Source: Nonomuraea thailandensis (lineage in GTDB: Bacteria > Actinomycetota > Actinomycetes > Streptosporangiales > Streptosporangiaceae). From it: a stretch of 64,000 bases of DNA. Positions 15,920 through 24,489 of the stretch are shown one piece after another (position 1 is the first letter of the stretch; each line of letters begins with the position of its first letter). A program made the translations under genes and the position numbers. The stretch is taken from the NCBI RefSeq assembly GCF_024172165.1, contig NZ_JAMZEB010000002.1, forward strand, positions 6,655,501 through 6,719,500, read 5' to 3'. The notes under the pieces were generated by a model that saw only the letters and a program-made list of their open reading frames with translations, had not been told where the DNA came from and ran no database searches.

Positions 15920-18139
15920 GTGTCGCGTGACATCGAGCTGATCGGGCTGCGGCAGAACAACCTCAAGGACGTCTCGCTGCGCCTGCCCAAGGAGCGGCTG
16001 ACGGTGTTCACGGGCGTGTCGGGCTCCGGCAAGTCGTCGATCGTGTTCGGCACGATCGCGGTGGAGTCGCAGCGGCAGCTCAACGAGACGTTCAGCGCGT
16101 TCGTCAGGAACCGGCTGCCCAAGCACGAGCGGCCCAGGGCCGAGCGCATGTCGCACCTGACGGCGGCGGTCGTGGTGGACCAGAAGCCGGTCGGCGGCGG
16201 GGCCCGCTCGACCGTGGGCACGATGACCGAGGTCCACGCGCTGCTGCGGGTGCTGTTCTCCCGGCGTGGCGAGCCGTCGGCGGGCCCCGCCTCCGCCTAC
16301 AGCTTCAACGACCCGCAGGGCATGTGCCCCGGCTGCGACGGGCTCGGGCGCACCGTCGAGGTCGATCTGGACCAGCTGATCGACCCGGCCCTGTCGCTCA
16401 ACCAGGGCGGGCTGGCCCTGCACCCGGTGGGCACGGCGCCGTGGCAGATCTACGCGCAGTCGGGCTTGTTCGACCCGGACAAGCCGCTGGGCGAGTTCAC
16501 CGGGCAGGAGCGGGAGCTACTGCTGCACGGGAGCGGGTTCAAGGTCAAGCGGGGCAGGTACCTGAACACGTACGAGGGGGTGGTGATCCGCTTCAACCGG
16601 CTCTACCTGCGGCGGGCCCGCGAGCACGTGGACGAGGAGGCCCGCCCGTACGTGCGCGAGCACACCTGCGGGAGGTGCGGCGGCGCCCGGCTCAACGCCG
16701 CCGCGCTGGCGTCCAGGATCGGCGGGCACAACCTCGCCGGCTACTGCGCGATGGAGGTCAGCGACCTCATCGAGGTGCTCGAGCGCCTCGACGACCCGGT
16801 GGCGGAGTCGGCCGTGGAGTCGCTGCGCAGGATCGAGGCCATCGGGCTCGGCTACCTCAGCCTCGGCCGCGAGACGCCGACGCTGTCGGGCGGCGAGGCG
16901 CAGCGCCTGAAGACCGTGCGCAACCTGGGCAGCAGCCTGACCGGCATGACCTACATCTTCGACGAGCCCAGCGTCGGGCTGCACCCGCGTGACGTGCACC
17001 GCCTCGGCGACCTGCTGGTGGAGCTGCGCGACAAGGGCAACACGGTGCTGGTGGTCGAGCACAGCCGTGATCTGATCGAGCTCGCCGACCACGTCGTGGA
17101 CCTGGGGCCGGGCGCGGGCACGGAGGGCGGGCGCGTGGTGTTCGAGGGCACGGTGGCCGGGCTGGTCGCGGGCGGCACGCTGACCGGCCGCATGCTGCGC
17201 CGGGTGACACGGCTCAAGGAGCGGGTGCGCGAGCCGTCGGGCTGGCTGACCGTCGCGGGCGCGAGCGCCCACAACCTCAAGGACGTCACCGTACGCGTGC
17301 CGCTCGGCGTGCTGACGGCCGTCACCGGGGTGGCCGGATCGGGCAAGAGCACCCTGATGCGGCGGGAGCTGGTGGCGCGGCATCCGGAGACGATCCTGAT
17401 CGACCAGTCGGCCATCGCCGCCTCACCGCGCTCCACGCCCGCCACGTACCTGAACGCGATGGACCCGCTGCGCAGGATGTTCGCCGAGGCGCACGGGGTG
17501 GCGCCGGGGATGTTCAGCTTCAACTCGGCCGGGGCGTGCCCGGTGTGCAAGGGGCGCGGCGAGATCAAGACGGACCTGGCGTTCATGGACCCGGTGACGC
17601 GGGTGTGCGAGGCGTGCGGTGGCAGCAGGTACGGCGAGCAGGCGCTGTCGTACGAGGTGGCGGGGCGGACGATCGCGGACGTGCTGGCCATGACGGCGGA
17701 CGAGGCGGCGGCGGTGTTCGACCTGCCGGGCGTGGCCGGGCTGGGCGAGCTGGGGCTCGGCTACCTGACGCTGGGGCAGCCGCTGAGCACGCTGTCGGGC
17801 GGGGAGCGGCAGCGGCTCAAGCTGGCGCACCGGCTGCGCGAGCGGGGCCGGGTGTACGTGTTCGACGAGCCGACGACCGGCCTGCACATGGCGGACGTGG
17901 ACACGCTGCTGGCGCTGCTCGACCGGCTGGTGGACGAGGGCAACAGCGTGATCGTCATCGAGCACGACCTGGACGTGGTGAAACAGGCCGACTGGGTGAT
18001 CGACCTGGGCCCGGAGGCGGGGCAGCACGGCGGCAGGGTGGTGTTCGAGGGCACCCCGGCCGAGCTGACCAGCGCGTCCACCCATACGGCGAAATATCTC
18101 GTCATGTCACTAGATAGTCGTCGTCACGGACGTCCATGA
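15920..18139 (+). CDS. UvrA-like ABC ATPase (drug-resistance type, short UvrA)
   Basis: A 739-residue tandem ABC protein, shorter than true UvrA (about 950 aa). It has two Walker A motifs (GVSGSGKSS, GVAGSGKST), two signatures (LSGGEAQRLK, LSGGERQRLK), Walker B segments YIFDEPSVGLHP and YVFDEPTTGLH, and zinc-finger cysteine pairs (CPGCDGLG; CGRCGG; CPVCKGRG; CEACGG). The UvrB-binding insertion seems absent. Such short UvrA paralogues occur in antibiotic producers (DrrC-like) and may remove DNA-bound drugs; this role is inferred. It diverges from a TetR gene, consistent with inducible resistance. Confidence 0.85.
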   Translation: MSRDIELIGLRQNNLKDVSLRLPKERLTVFTGVSGSGKSSIVFGTIAVESQRQLNETFSAFVRNRLPKHERPRAERMSHLTAAVVVDQKPVGGGARSTVGTMTEVHALLRVLFSRRGEPSAGPASAYSFNDPQGMCPGCDGLGRTVEVDLDQLIDPALSLNQGGLALHPVGTAPWQIYAQSGLFDPDKPLGEFTGQERELLLHGSGFKVKRGRYLNTYEGVVIRFNRLYLRRAREHVDEEARPYVREHTCGRCGGARLNAAALASRIGGHNLAGYCAMEVSDLIEVLERLDDPVAESAVESLRRIEAIGLGYLSLGRETPTLSGGEAQRLKTVRNLGSSLTGMTYIFDEPSVGLHPRDVHRLGDLLVELRDKGNTVLVVEHSRDLIELADHVVDLGPGAGTEGGRVVFEGTVAGLVAGGTLTGRMLRRVTRLKERVREPSGWLTVAGASAHNLKDVTVRVPLGVLTAVTGVAGSGKSTLMRRELVARHPETILIDQSAIAASPRSTPATYLNAMDPLRRMFAEAHGVAPGMFSFNSAGACPVCKGRGEIKTDLAFMDPVTRVCEACGGSRYGEQALSYEVAGRTIADVLAMTADEAAAVFDLPGVAGLGELGLGYLTLGQPLSTLSGGERQRLKLAHRLRERGRVYVFDEPTTGLHMADVDTLLALLDRLVDEGNSVIVIEHDLDVVKQADWVIDLGPEAGQHGGRVVFEGTPAELTSASTHTAKYLVMSLDSRRHGRP

Positions 18140-18905
18140 TCGCCATGTGCCCCGGCAGGTGGCCGATCGCGAAGTCGACGCCGCTGGCCAGCACCGCCGC
18201 CTGCGGCGTCACCCCGCACGCCCAGAACAGCGGCACGTCCCCGGCCCGCACCTCCACTGGATCGCCGTAGTCGGGCCGGGCCAGGTCGCCGATCCCGATC
18301 GCGGCCGGATCGCCGACGTGCACGGGCGCCCCGTGCACCATCGGGTAGTGGCCGCTCACCCGGATGGCGGTGTGCACCAGCTCTCCGGGGACCGGCCGCA
18401 TCGACACCACCAGCGGCCCCGACAGGCTGCCGCTCGACTGGCAGGGCACGCTCGTGACGTACATCGGCACGTTCGTCCCGCTCTCCAGGTGCCGCACCGG
18501 CACCCCGGCGGCCAGCAGCGCCCGCTCGAAGGTGAAGCTGCAGCCGATCAGGAACGGCACCAGGTCGTCGCGCCACTCGCTCACCACCTCGTCGAGGTCG
18601 GCGACCGCCCGGCCGTCGCGGTAGAGCCGATAGCCCGGCAGGTCCGTGCGCAGGTCACCGGCGAACAGCTCGGTGGACCACGATCCGGGCTCCCCGACGT
18701 CGAGCACCGGGCACGCCTGGGGGTTTCGGTGGGCGAACAGCAGCAGCTCGTACCGCAGCCGCTTGGGCACGGCGATGAGATTGGCCTGCGTCCAGCCCTG
18801 GCACCAGCCGGCGGTGGGGATCCGCGCGCCGGTGCGGAAGCGCTCCCGCGCCTGCGCGGGGCTCAGATCGGCGACATCCACCTCTCGACTGTAGGAGCGC
18901 CGCAT
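18102..18905 (-). CDS. DUF1445 / YcsI-like putative hydro-lyase (D-glutamate cyclase superfamily)
   Basis: About 267 residues. Family motifs are TAGWCQGWTQANLIAVP, FLIGCSFTFERALLAAGV, NVPMYVTSVPC, LVVSMRPVP and a C-terminal GHMAIMDVRD. Members are annotated as hydro-lyases or D-glutamate cyclase-like; the substrate here is unknown. The first ATG is at 18905, and an in-frame GTG at 18917 is possible. The 3' end overlaps the UvrA-like gene by 38 bases, and the 5' end faces the symporter gene at 18937. Confidence 0.82.
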   Translation of the reverse strand: MRRSYSREVDVADLSPAQARERFRTGARIPTAGWCQGWTQANLIAVPKRLRYELLLFAHRNPQACPVLDVGEPGSWSTELFAGDLRTDLPGYRLYRDGRAVADLDEVVSEWRDDLVPFLIGCSFTFERALLAAGVPVRHLESGTNVPMYVTSVPCQSSGSLSGPLVVSMRPVPGELVHTAIRVSGHYPMVHGAPVHVGDPAAIGIGDLARPDYGDPVEVRAGDVPLFWACGVTPQAAVLASGVDFAIGHLPGHMAIMDVRDDDYLVT

Positions 18906-18936
18906 ACGAAGGTCCACTACGGGTAGCCGGATCGCC

Positions 18937-20568
18937 GTGCGTCTCGATGTGAACCTCCTCGACTATGCGCTCATCGCGATCTACTTCGTGACCGTGCTCG
19001 CCATCGGATTCGCCGCACGCCGCCGGATCAGCTCCAGCCTCGACTTCTTCCTGGCCGGGCGCGGGCTGCCCGCCTGGATCACGGGGCTGGCGTTCGTCTC
19101 GGCGAACCTCGGCGCGATCGAGATCCTCGGCATGGCGGCCCAGGGCGTCCAGTACGGCGCCATGACGCTGCACTACTACTGGATCGGCGCCGTCCCCGCC
19201 ATGGTGTTCCTCGGCCTGGTGATGATGCCGTTCTACTACCGGTCGAAGGTGCGCAGCGTGCCGGAGTTCCTGCGCAGGCGCTTCAACCCCGCCACGCAGT
19301 TACTCAACGCGATCACGTTCGCGGTCGCGCAGGTGCTCATCGCCGGGGTCAACCTGTACGCGCTGGCCCTGGTCATCGAGGCGCTGCTGGGCTGGCCGCT
19401 GACCGTCTCGGTGGTGGTGTCGGCGGTGATCGTGCTGGCCTACATCACGCTCGGCGGGCTCTCCTCGGCGATCTACAACGAGGTGCTGCAGTTCTTCGTG
19501 ATCCTGGCCGGCCTGATCCCCCTCACCGTGCTCGGGCTGATCAAGGTGGGCGGGATCTCCGGGCTGTTCGAGAAGGTACGGCAGAGCCCGCTCGGCGAGG
19601 CGGGCCTGCACACCTGGGCCGACACGGCCGGCGACAACCCGATGCAGGCGCACTGGATCGGGATCGTGTTCGGGCTGGGGTTCGTGCTGTCGTTCGGCTA
19701 CTGGACCACGAACTTCGCCGAGGTGCAGCGGGCCCTGTCGGCCAGGAACACCAACGCGGCCAGGCTGACGCCGATCATCGCCGCGTACCCGAAGATCTTC
19801 ATCCCGCTGGTGACCGTGCTGCCGGGGCTGATCGCGCTCGTGCTGTTCAGCGGGTGGGGCGAGGGGCAGGACTACAACAACGCGATCCCGCTGCTCATGC
19901 GGGACCTGCTGCCGAACGGCGTGCTGGGGATCGCGGTGACCGGGCTGCTGGCCTCGTTCATGGCGGGGATGGCGGCCAACATCAGCGGGTTCAACACGGT
20001 CTTCACCAACGACATCTGGCAGGCGCACCTGCGGCCGGGGCGCGAGGACCGGCACTACCTGCTGGTGGGGCGGGTGGCGACCGTGGCCGGCGTGGCGATG
20101 GGGGTCGGCACGGCGTTCATCGCGGCCGGTTACTCCAACATCATGAACTATCTGCAGACGCTCTTCTCCTTCTTCAACGCGCCGCTGTTCGCGACGTTCA
20201 TCCTCGGGCTGTTCTGGCGGCGGATGACGCCGTGGGCCGGGTTCTGGGGGCTGCTCTCGGGCACGCTGGCGGCCTTCGCGTCGTACATCGCGTACAAGGC
20301 GGGGCTGGTGGACTTCGGCACCGAGCTGAACGCCAGCTTCTGGGGCGCGGGGCTGGCGTTCGCCGTGGACATCGCGGTGTCCGTGGTGGTCACGCTGGTC
20401 ACCACGCGGAAGCCGGAGGAGGAGCTGCGCGGGCTCGTGTACGGGCTCAGCGACGTGAACCTGGAGGACGACGCGCTGGCCGGGGACGCGCGGTGGTACC
20501 GCTCGCCCGTCCTGCTCGGCACCGGCGCGCTCGTCCTGGCGGTCCTGGCGTACGGAGTGATCCTGTGA
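18937..20568 (+). CDS. sodium:solute symporter family transporter
   Basis: A 543-residue SSS-family protein with about 13-14 transmembrane helices. Recognisable segments are FVTVLAIGFAARRRISSSLDFFLAGR, SANLGAIEILGMAAQGVQYG, FYYRSKVRSVPEFLRRRF and SGFNTVFTNDIWQ. It imports a solute with sodium; the substrate is not predictable, though sugar-type members have a similar layout. The GTG/TGA overlap with the next small gene indicates co-translation. Confidence 0.88.
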   Translation: MRLDVNLLDYALIAIYFVTVLAIGFAARRRISSSLDFFLAGRGLPAWITGLAFVSANLGAIEILGMAAQGVQYGAMTLHYYWIGAVPAMVFLGLVMMPFYYRSKVRSVPEFLRRRFNPATQLLNAITFAVAQVLIAGVNLYALALVIEALLGWPLTVSVVVSAVIVLAYITLGGLSSAIYNEVLQFFVILAGLIPLTVLGLIKVGGISGLFEKVRQSPLGEAGLHTWADTAGDNPMQAHWIGIVFGLGFVLSFGYWTTNFAEVQRALSARNTNAARLTPIIAAYPKIFIPLVTVLPGLIALVLFSGWGEGQDYNNAIPLLMRDLLPNGVLGIAVTGLLASFMAGMAANISGFNTVFTNDIWQAHLRPGREDRHYLLVGRVATVAGVAMGVGTAFIAAGYSNIMNYLQTLFSFFNAPLFATFILGLFWRRMTPWAGFWGLLSGTLAAFASYIAYKAGLVDFGTELNASFWGAGLAFAVDIAVSVVVTLVTTRKPEEELRGLVYGLSDVNLEDDALAGDARWYRSPVLLGTGALVLAVLAYGVIL

Positions 20569-20726
20569 GTGACATCAGAATGGTGATCGGCGGGCTGTTC
20601 CTGCTGTACGGCGTGATCCTCATCGTCGCCGGGGTGGTGGGCAGCGCGATCAACCTGTGGACCGGGCTGGCCATGGCCGTGTTCGGCGGCGCGTTCCTGG
20701 TGTGGGCGCGGATCAGACGGGTGTGA
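20565..20726 (+). CDS. small two-helix membrane protein
   Basis: A 53-residue protein made of two hydrophobic helices (VIGGLFLLYGVILIVAGVV and INLWTGLAMAVFGGAFLVW) and a short basic tail. It starts at a GTG overlapping the symporter stop (GTGA). It is probably an accessory or stabilising peptide of the symporter; that role is inferred from the coupling. The 3' end overlaps the convergent HxlR gene by 14 bases. Confidence 0.65.
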   Translation: MSDIRMVIGGLFLLYGVILIVAGVVGSAINLWTGLAMAVFGGAFLVWARIRRV

Positions 20727-21123
20727 CCGGCTCCTTGGCCCGCTCGTCGTAGGCGTTCCTGGCGGCGATCACCTCGTCGGCGTGCTCGCCCGCCCACTCG
20801 CCGATGGCCTGCAGCACGCCGATCGCGCTGCGGCCCAGGTCGGTGAGCTCGTAGTCGACCCTGGGCGGGATCGTCGGGTAGACGGTGCGGCTGACCAGGC
20901 CGTCGCGCTCCAGGCCGCGCAGCGTCTGCGACAACATCTTCTGGGTGAGGCCGTCGAGGATCCTGCGCAGCTCGTTGAAGCGCCGCGGGCCGTCGAGCAG
21001 GGCGCCCATGACGAGGCCGGCCCACTTGCCGGTGAAGATGCCGAGCACGGTGTTGGGCTTGCACGCCCGCAGGAACGCCTCGGCGCCGCCGTAGCGGCGC
21101 AGATCGGGAAAGGTGGTATCCAT
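20713..21123 (-). CDS. HxlR family transcriptional regulator
   Basis: A 136-residue winged-helix protein with the HxlR pattern: FTGKWAGLVMGALLDGPRRFNELRRILDGLTQKMLSQTLRGLERDG in pieces, then VDYELTDLGRS. The ATG at 21123 is chosen because it begins the conserved part; a longer frame exists upstream but crosses the operator-like repeat. It is divergent from a quinone-reductase-like gene, the usual HxlR target type. Confidence 0.85.
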   Translation of the reverse strand: MDTTFPDLRRYGGAEAFLRACKPNTVLGIFTGKWAGLVMGALLDGPRRFNELRRILDGLTQKMLSQTLRGLERDGLVSRTVYPTIPPRVDYELTDLGRSAIGVLQAIGEWAGEHADEVIAARNAYDERAKEPVTPV

Positions 21124-21125
21124 CA

Positions 21126-21150
21126 GGTACCTGGATATCAACCAGGTGCC
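21126..21150. promoter_or_regulatory. candidate HxlR operator
   Basis: An inverted repeat GGTACCTGG-N7-CCAGGTGCC (one mismatch between arms) lies immediately upstream of the HxlR start in the divergent spacer. Size and position fit an HxlR-dimer site that controls both genes. Confidence 0.55.
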
Positions 21151-21202
21151 TTCTTCACAAGGGGTACCTTGCCTGACCAGCATGTCCCTTGTGACTGAGA
21201 AC

Positions 21203-22135
21203 ATGCGTGCGATCGTCTATCGCTCTTTCGGCGAGCCCGAGGTGCTGGAGCTCGCCGACGTCGCCCGGCCCGAGCCGCAGGCGCACGAGGTGCTCGTACG
21301 GGTCGTGGCCGCCGGCGTCAACCCGCCGGACTGGAAGCTGCGGCGCGTCCCGTACCCGCCGGACTACACCGAGCCGCCGCTGATCCCCGGCTGGGACGTG
21401 TCGGGCGTCGTCGAGGAGGTCGGCGAGTACGTCGGCCGGTTCAAGCCCGGCGACGAGGTGTTCGGCATGCTGAACTTCCCGCGCTACGCCGGGGCGTACG
21501 CGGAGTACGTGGTGGCCAGGCCACGGCAGTTCGCGCTCAAGCCCGCCGGGATCACGCACGTGCAGGCGGCGGCGCTGCCCATGTCGGCGCTGACGGTGTG
21601 GCAGGGCTTCGGCGACATCGTGGACGTCTCGCCGGGGCAGCGGGTGCTGGTCCACGCCGCCGCGGGCGGGGTCGGGCACCTGGCGGTGCAGGTCGCCAAG
21701 CTGCGCGGGGCGTACGTGATCGCCACGGCGCGCGGCTCCAAGCACTCCTTCGTGCGGGGGCTGGGGGCCGACGAGGTGATCGACTACACCGGCACGGACT
21801 TCGCCTCGGCCGTGTCCGACGTCGATCTCGTGGTCGACATCGTGGGCGGGGACTATCCGGCCAGGTCGCTCCCCGTGATCCGGCCGGGTGGCGCGCTCAT
21901 CGCGGTCGCCGGGCTGACGCCCGGGGACGTCGAGGCGTACACGGCGGCGGGGCTGCGGCACGGGCTGTTCGTCGTGGAGCCCGACCACGAGGGGCTGGCC
22001 GCGGTGGCCGCGCTGGCGGCGGAGGGCTCGCTGAACGTGCACGTGGACCGCGTCTTCCCGCTGGCCGAGGCCGCCAAGGCGCACGCGCTGATGGAGAGCG
22101 GAGACTTCGTCGGCAAGCTCGTGCTGGAGATTTGA
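21203..22135 (+). CDS. NADP-dependent quinone-oxidoreductase-like MDR protein
   Basis: A 310-residue medium-chain dehydrogenase/reductase of the zinc-independent quinone-reductase type. MRAIVYRSFGEPEVLEL begins the catalytic domain; HAAAGGVGHLAVQVAKLRGA (residues ~148-167) is the nucleotide-binding AxxGVG motif, and GADEVIDYTGTDF follows. It is probably induced by reactive electrophiles through the divergent HxlR regulator. An in-frame ATG at 21182 is an alternative start; neither has a strong ribosome-binding site. Confidence 0.85.
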   Translation: MRAIVYRSFGEPEVLELADVARPEPQAHEVLVRVVAAGVNPPDWKLRRVPYPPDYTEPPLIPGWDVSGVVEEVGEYVGRFKPGDEVFGMLNFPRYAGAYAEYVVARPRQFALKPAGITHVQAAALPMSALTVWQGFGDIVDVSPGQRVLVHAAAGGVGHLAVQVAKLRGAYVIATARGSKHSFVRGLGADEVIDYTGTDFASAVSDVDLVVDIVGGDYPARSLPVIRPGGALIAVAGLTPGDVEAYTAAGLRHGLFVVEPDHEGLAAVAALAAEGSLNVHVDRVFPLAEAAKAHALMESGDFVGKLVLEI

Positions 22136-22148
22136 CATCCGGCCCCGC

Positions 22149-22189
22149 GTCAACCTACGTTGACCACAGGAAGGTCAATCAAAGTTGAC
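22149..22189. promoter_or_regulatory. two tandem GTCAA-N6-TTGAC palindromes
   Basis: GTCAACCTACGTTGAC (22149-22164) and GTCAATCAAAGTTGAC (22174-22189) are two 16-bp inverted repeats of the same sequence, 25 bp apart centre to centre. They lie directly upstream of the MoxR gene. They look like paired operators for a dimeric regulator; no regulator gene adjoins the operon on its upstream side apart from HxlR two genes away. Confidence 0.6.
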
Positions 22190-22207
22190 GCGAGGAGGAT
22201 GTTGTTC

Positions 22208-23269
22208 GTGGACGCGTTGTCCGTCGCGGTGGCGGCGAACCTGCCGGTCCTGCTGTGGGGGTCGCCCGGGACCGGCAAGACCTCGGCCGTGCTGGCCCTC
22301 GGGGAGCGGCTGGGGCTGCCGGTGGAGGTCGTGGTCGGCTCGATCAGGGAGCCGAGCGACTTCGCCGGGCTGCCGGTGCTGCGTGACGGGGAGACCTGGT
22401 TCGCGCCGCCTCGGTGGGCCTCCCGGCTCGCCTCGGCAGGGAGAGGAATCCTGTTCCTCGACGAGCTCACCACGGCGCCGCCCGCCGTACAGGCCGCGAT
22501 GTTGCGGGTGGTGCTGGAGCGGGCGGTCGGGGACCTGGCACTGCCCCCGGCGGTGCGGATCGTGGCCGCCGCGAACCCGCCCGAGCAGGCCGCCGACGGC
22601 TGGGACCTGTCGGCGCCGCTCGCCAACCGGCTCGTCCACCTGGACTGGACGGTCAGCGCCGAGTCGGTGGCGGAGGGGTTCATCGGCGGCTTCCCCGCGC
22701 CGGCGGGTGCTCACGAGGAGGTGGACAGCGCGTCGGTGGGGCGGGCCCGGGCGCTGGTGGGGGCGTTCCTGCGGGTACGGCCGGAGCTGGTGCTGGCGGT
22801 GCCCGGCGGGCCGGCGCGGGCGTGGCCGAGCCCGCGGACGTGGGAGCTGGCGGCCACGGCCCTGGCCTTCACCGGCGGCGCCGGCCACGGCGGGCCGCGG
22901 CGGGTGCAGGCCGAGCTGGTGACCGGGGCCGTCGGGGAGGCCGCGGGGTTCGAGCTGCTGTCCTGGCTGCGCGACCTGGACCTGCCCGATCCCGCGGCCC
23001 TGCTCGCCGACCCCACCGCCCCGCTGCCCGACCGGGTGGACCGGGTGCACGCCGTGCTCGGCTCGGTGGTGGCGCACGTGGCCGCCGACGGGAGCGCGGA
23101 CGCCTGGCAGCGGGCGTGGCAGGTGATCGGCCGGGTGGCCCGGCGCACCCCCGACGTGGCGGCCACCGCGGCCCGCTCCCTCGCCGCCCGCCGCCCGCAC
23201 GGCGCGGTCCTGCCGCGGACGGTGCTGGAGCTGGCCCCGATCCTGCGGTCCGCGGGGCTGATGCCGTGA
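22208..23269 (+). CDS. MoxR-type AAA+ ATPase
   Basis: About 353 residues. Walker A GSPGTGKTSAV sits near residue 20, with GSIREPSDFAGLPV, Walker B ILFLDELTTAP and sensor-1 VAAANPPEQAADGWDL. MoxR proteins act as chaperone-like ATPases that work with VWA-domain partners, and the next gene is one. GAGGAGG at 22192-22198 best fits the GTG at 22208; an in-frame ATG at 22199 abuts it. The stop overlaps the next start (GTGA). Confidence 0.85.
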   Translation: MDALSVAVAANLPVLLWGSPGTGKTSAVLALGERLGLPVEVVVGSIREPSDFAGLPVLRDGETWFAPPRWASRLASAGRGILFLDELTTAPPAVQAAMLRVVLERAVGDLALPPAVRIVAAANPPEQAADGWDLSAPLANRLVHLDWTVSAESVAEGFIGGFPAPAGAHEEVDSASVGRARALVGAFLRVRPELVLAVPGGPARAWPSPRTWELAATALAFTGGAGHGGPRRVQAELVTGAVGEAAGFELLSWLRDLDLPDPAALLADPTAPLPDRVDRVHAVLGSVVAHVAADGSADAWQRAWQVIGRVARRTPDVAATAARSLAARRPHGAVLPRTVLELAPILRSAGLMP

Positions 23270-23373
23270 ACGAGCACTCTCCCCTGCGCGGAGCAGACGC
23301 TGTGAACGAGCACTCTCCCCTGCGCGGAGCAGACGCTGTGAACGAGCACTCTCCCCTGCGCGGAGCTGATGCC
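23266..23373 (+). repeat. 36-bp tandem repeat (3 copies) over a start codon
   Basis: Three 36-bp units starting GTGAACGAGCACTCTCCC, with only the last few bases of unit 3 differing, are followed by a fourth GTGAACGAG at 23374. The duplicated block contains the coupled start codon of the VWA gene. The context just before 23374 (GCTGATGCC) repeats the end of the MoxR gene. Confidence 0.95.
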
Positions 23374-24489
23374 GTGAACGAGCGGGCGGCGCTCGATCGC
23401 TTCGCCAGTGCCCGGTTGTGGGCGGCCGCGCAGGCGCCGTACCTCGCCTCGGCCCTGTTCGCCCTCACCCCGCTCCTTCACGGGACCGCTCCGCCCCGCC
23501 CCGCCGCCGACGAGCACTGGAACCTGCACCTCGACCCGGCCACCACCCCCGCCATCCCCGTGCCCGAGCTCGGCTGGTGGTTGCTCCACCAGGTGGGGCA
23601 CCTTCTCAGGGACCACCACGCCCGCGCCCGGCCCCACCAGGACGACCCGCTGCGCTGGGCCCGCGCCGCCGACGCCGAGGTCAACGACGACCTGCCCGGC
23701 GCCCCCGCAGGCACGATCTCCCCCGAGACCCTCGGCCTGCCGGACGGCCTGCTCGCCGAGCGGTACGCCGAGCTGCTCGATCTCCTCGACCTCCCACCCC
23801 GCCTGCTCCCCTGCGCCGAGCCGCCGTTCACCGGCCCGGAGGCGACGACGGCGCTGGAACGCGAGCTCCTGGCCAGGGCCGTGGCCGCCGAGATCGAGGC
23901 CAGAGGAACGGCCCCGGGCGGCTGGCGGCGCTGGGCGGAGGCGACGCTCCGCCCCGAGGTGGACTGGCGGATCCTGCTGGCCCGCCTGGTCCGCAGGGGC
24001 CTGGCCCAGGCGGCGGGCCGGGTGGACTACAGCTACCGCCGCCCGTCCAGGCGTGCCGGCGCCGCGCCGTCGATCGTGCTGCCCGCCCTGATCCGCCCGC
24101 TCCCCCGCGTCGCCGTCCTGGTCGACACCTCGGGCAGCGTCCCCCGTACCGCACTCGAACAGGCCCTCGCCGAGCTGGACGGGGTGTTGCGCGCCATCGG
24201 GCACCGGCGGCTCGACGTGATCTGCTGCGACACCGAGGCGCATCCGGCCCAGCGGGTCCGGGCCGCGGCCCAGGTGGAGCTGGTGGGCGGCGGTGGCACG
24301 GACCTGCGGCCGGGCTTCGAGGCGGCTGCGCCGCGGGCCGACGTGCTCGTCGTGCTCACCGACGGTGACACCCCGTGGCCGGAGCGGCGTCCCCGCCCGT
24401 ACGTCGTGACCTGCCTGTTCGGCGCCCGCCACGCGGCTCCGGCCTGGTCGAGCACGGTACGCGTGGCCCAGGAGGGGAGCCCCGGGTGA
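23266..24489 (+). CDS. DUF2201-type VWA-like protein with putative metallopeptidase domain
   Basis: 407 residues from the GTG at 23266. The first 36 residues are three copies of VNEHSPLRGADA. Next is a helical domain with LLHQVGHLLRDHH, where the HExxH position reads HQVGH, so the catalytic Glu is absent. The C-terminal VWA-like domain has a MIDAS-like VDTSGS near residue 290 and VGGGGTDLRPGF. It should be the MoxR partner in a chaperone or metal-insertion complex. Each repeat unit begins with a GTG, so translation could start at any of four sites. Confidence 0.8.
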   Translation: MNEHSPLRGADAVNEHSPLRGADAVNEHSPLRGADAVNERAALDRFASARLWAAAQAPYLASALFALTPLLHGTAPPRPAADEHWNLHLDPATTPAIPVPELGWWLLHQVGHLLRDHHARARPHQDDPLRWARAADAEVNDDLPGAPAGTISPETLGLPDGLLAERYAELLDLLDLPPRLLPCAEPPFTGPEATTALERELLARAVAAEIEARGTAPGGWRRWAEATLRPEVDWRILLARLVRRGLAQAAGRVDYSYRRPSRRAGAAPSIVLPALIRPLPRVAVLVDTSGSVPRTALEQALAELDGVLRAIGHRRLDVICCDTEAHPAQRVRAAAQVELVGGGGTDLRPGFEAAAPRADVLVVLTDGDTPWPERRPRPYVVTCLFGARHAAPAWSSTVRVAQEGSPG

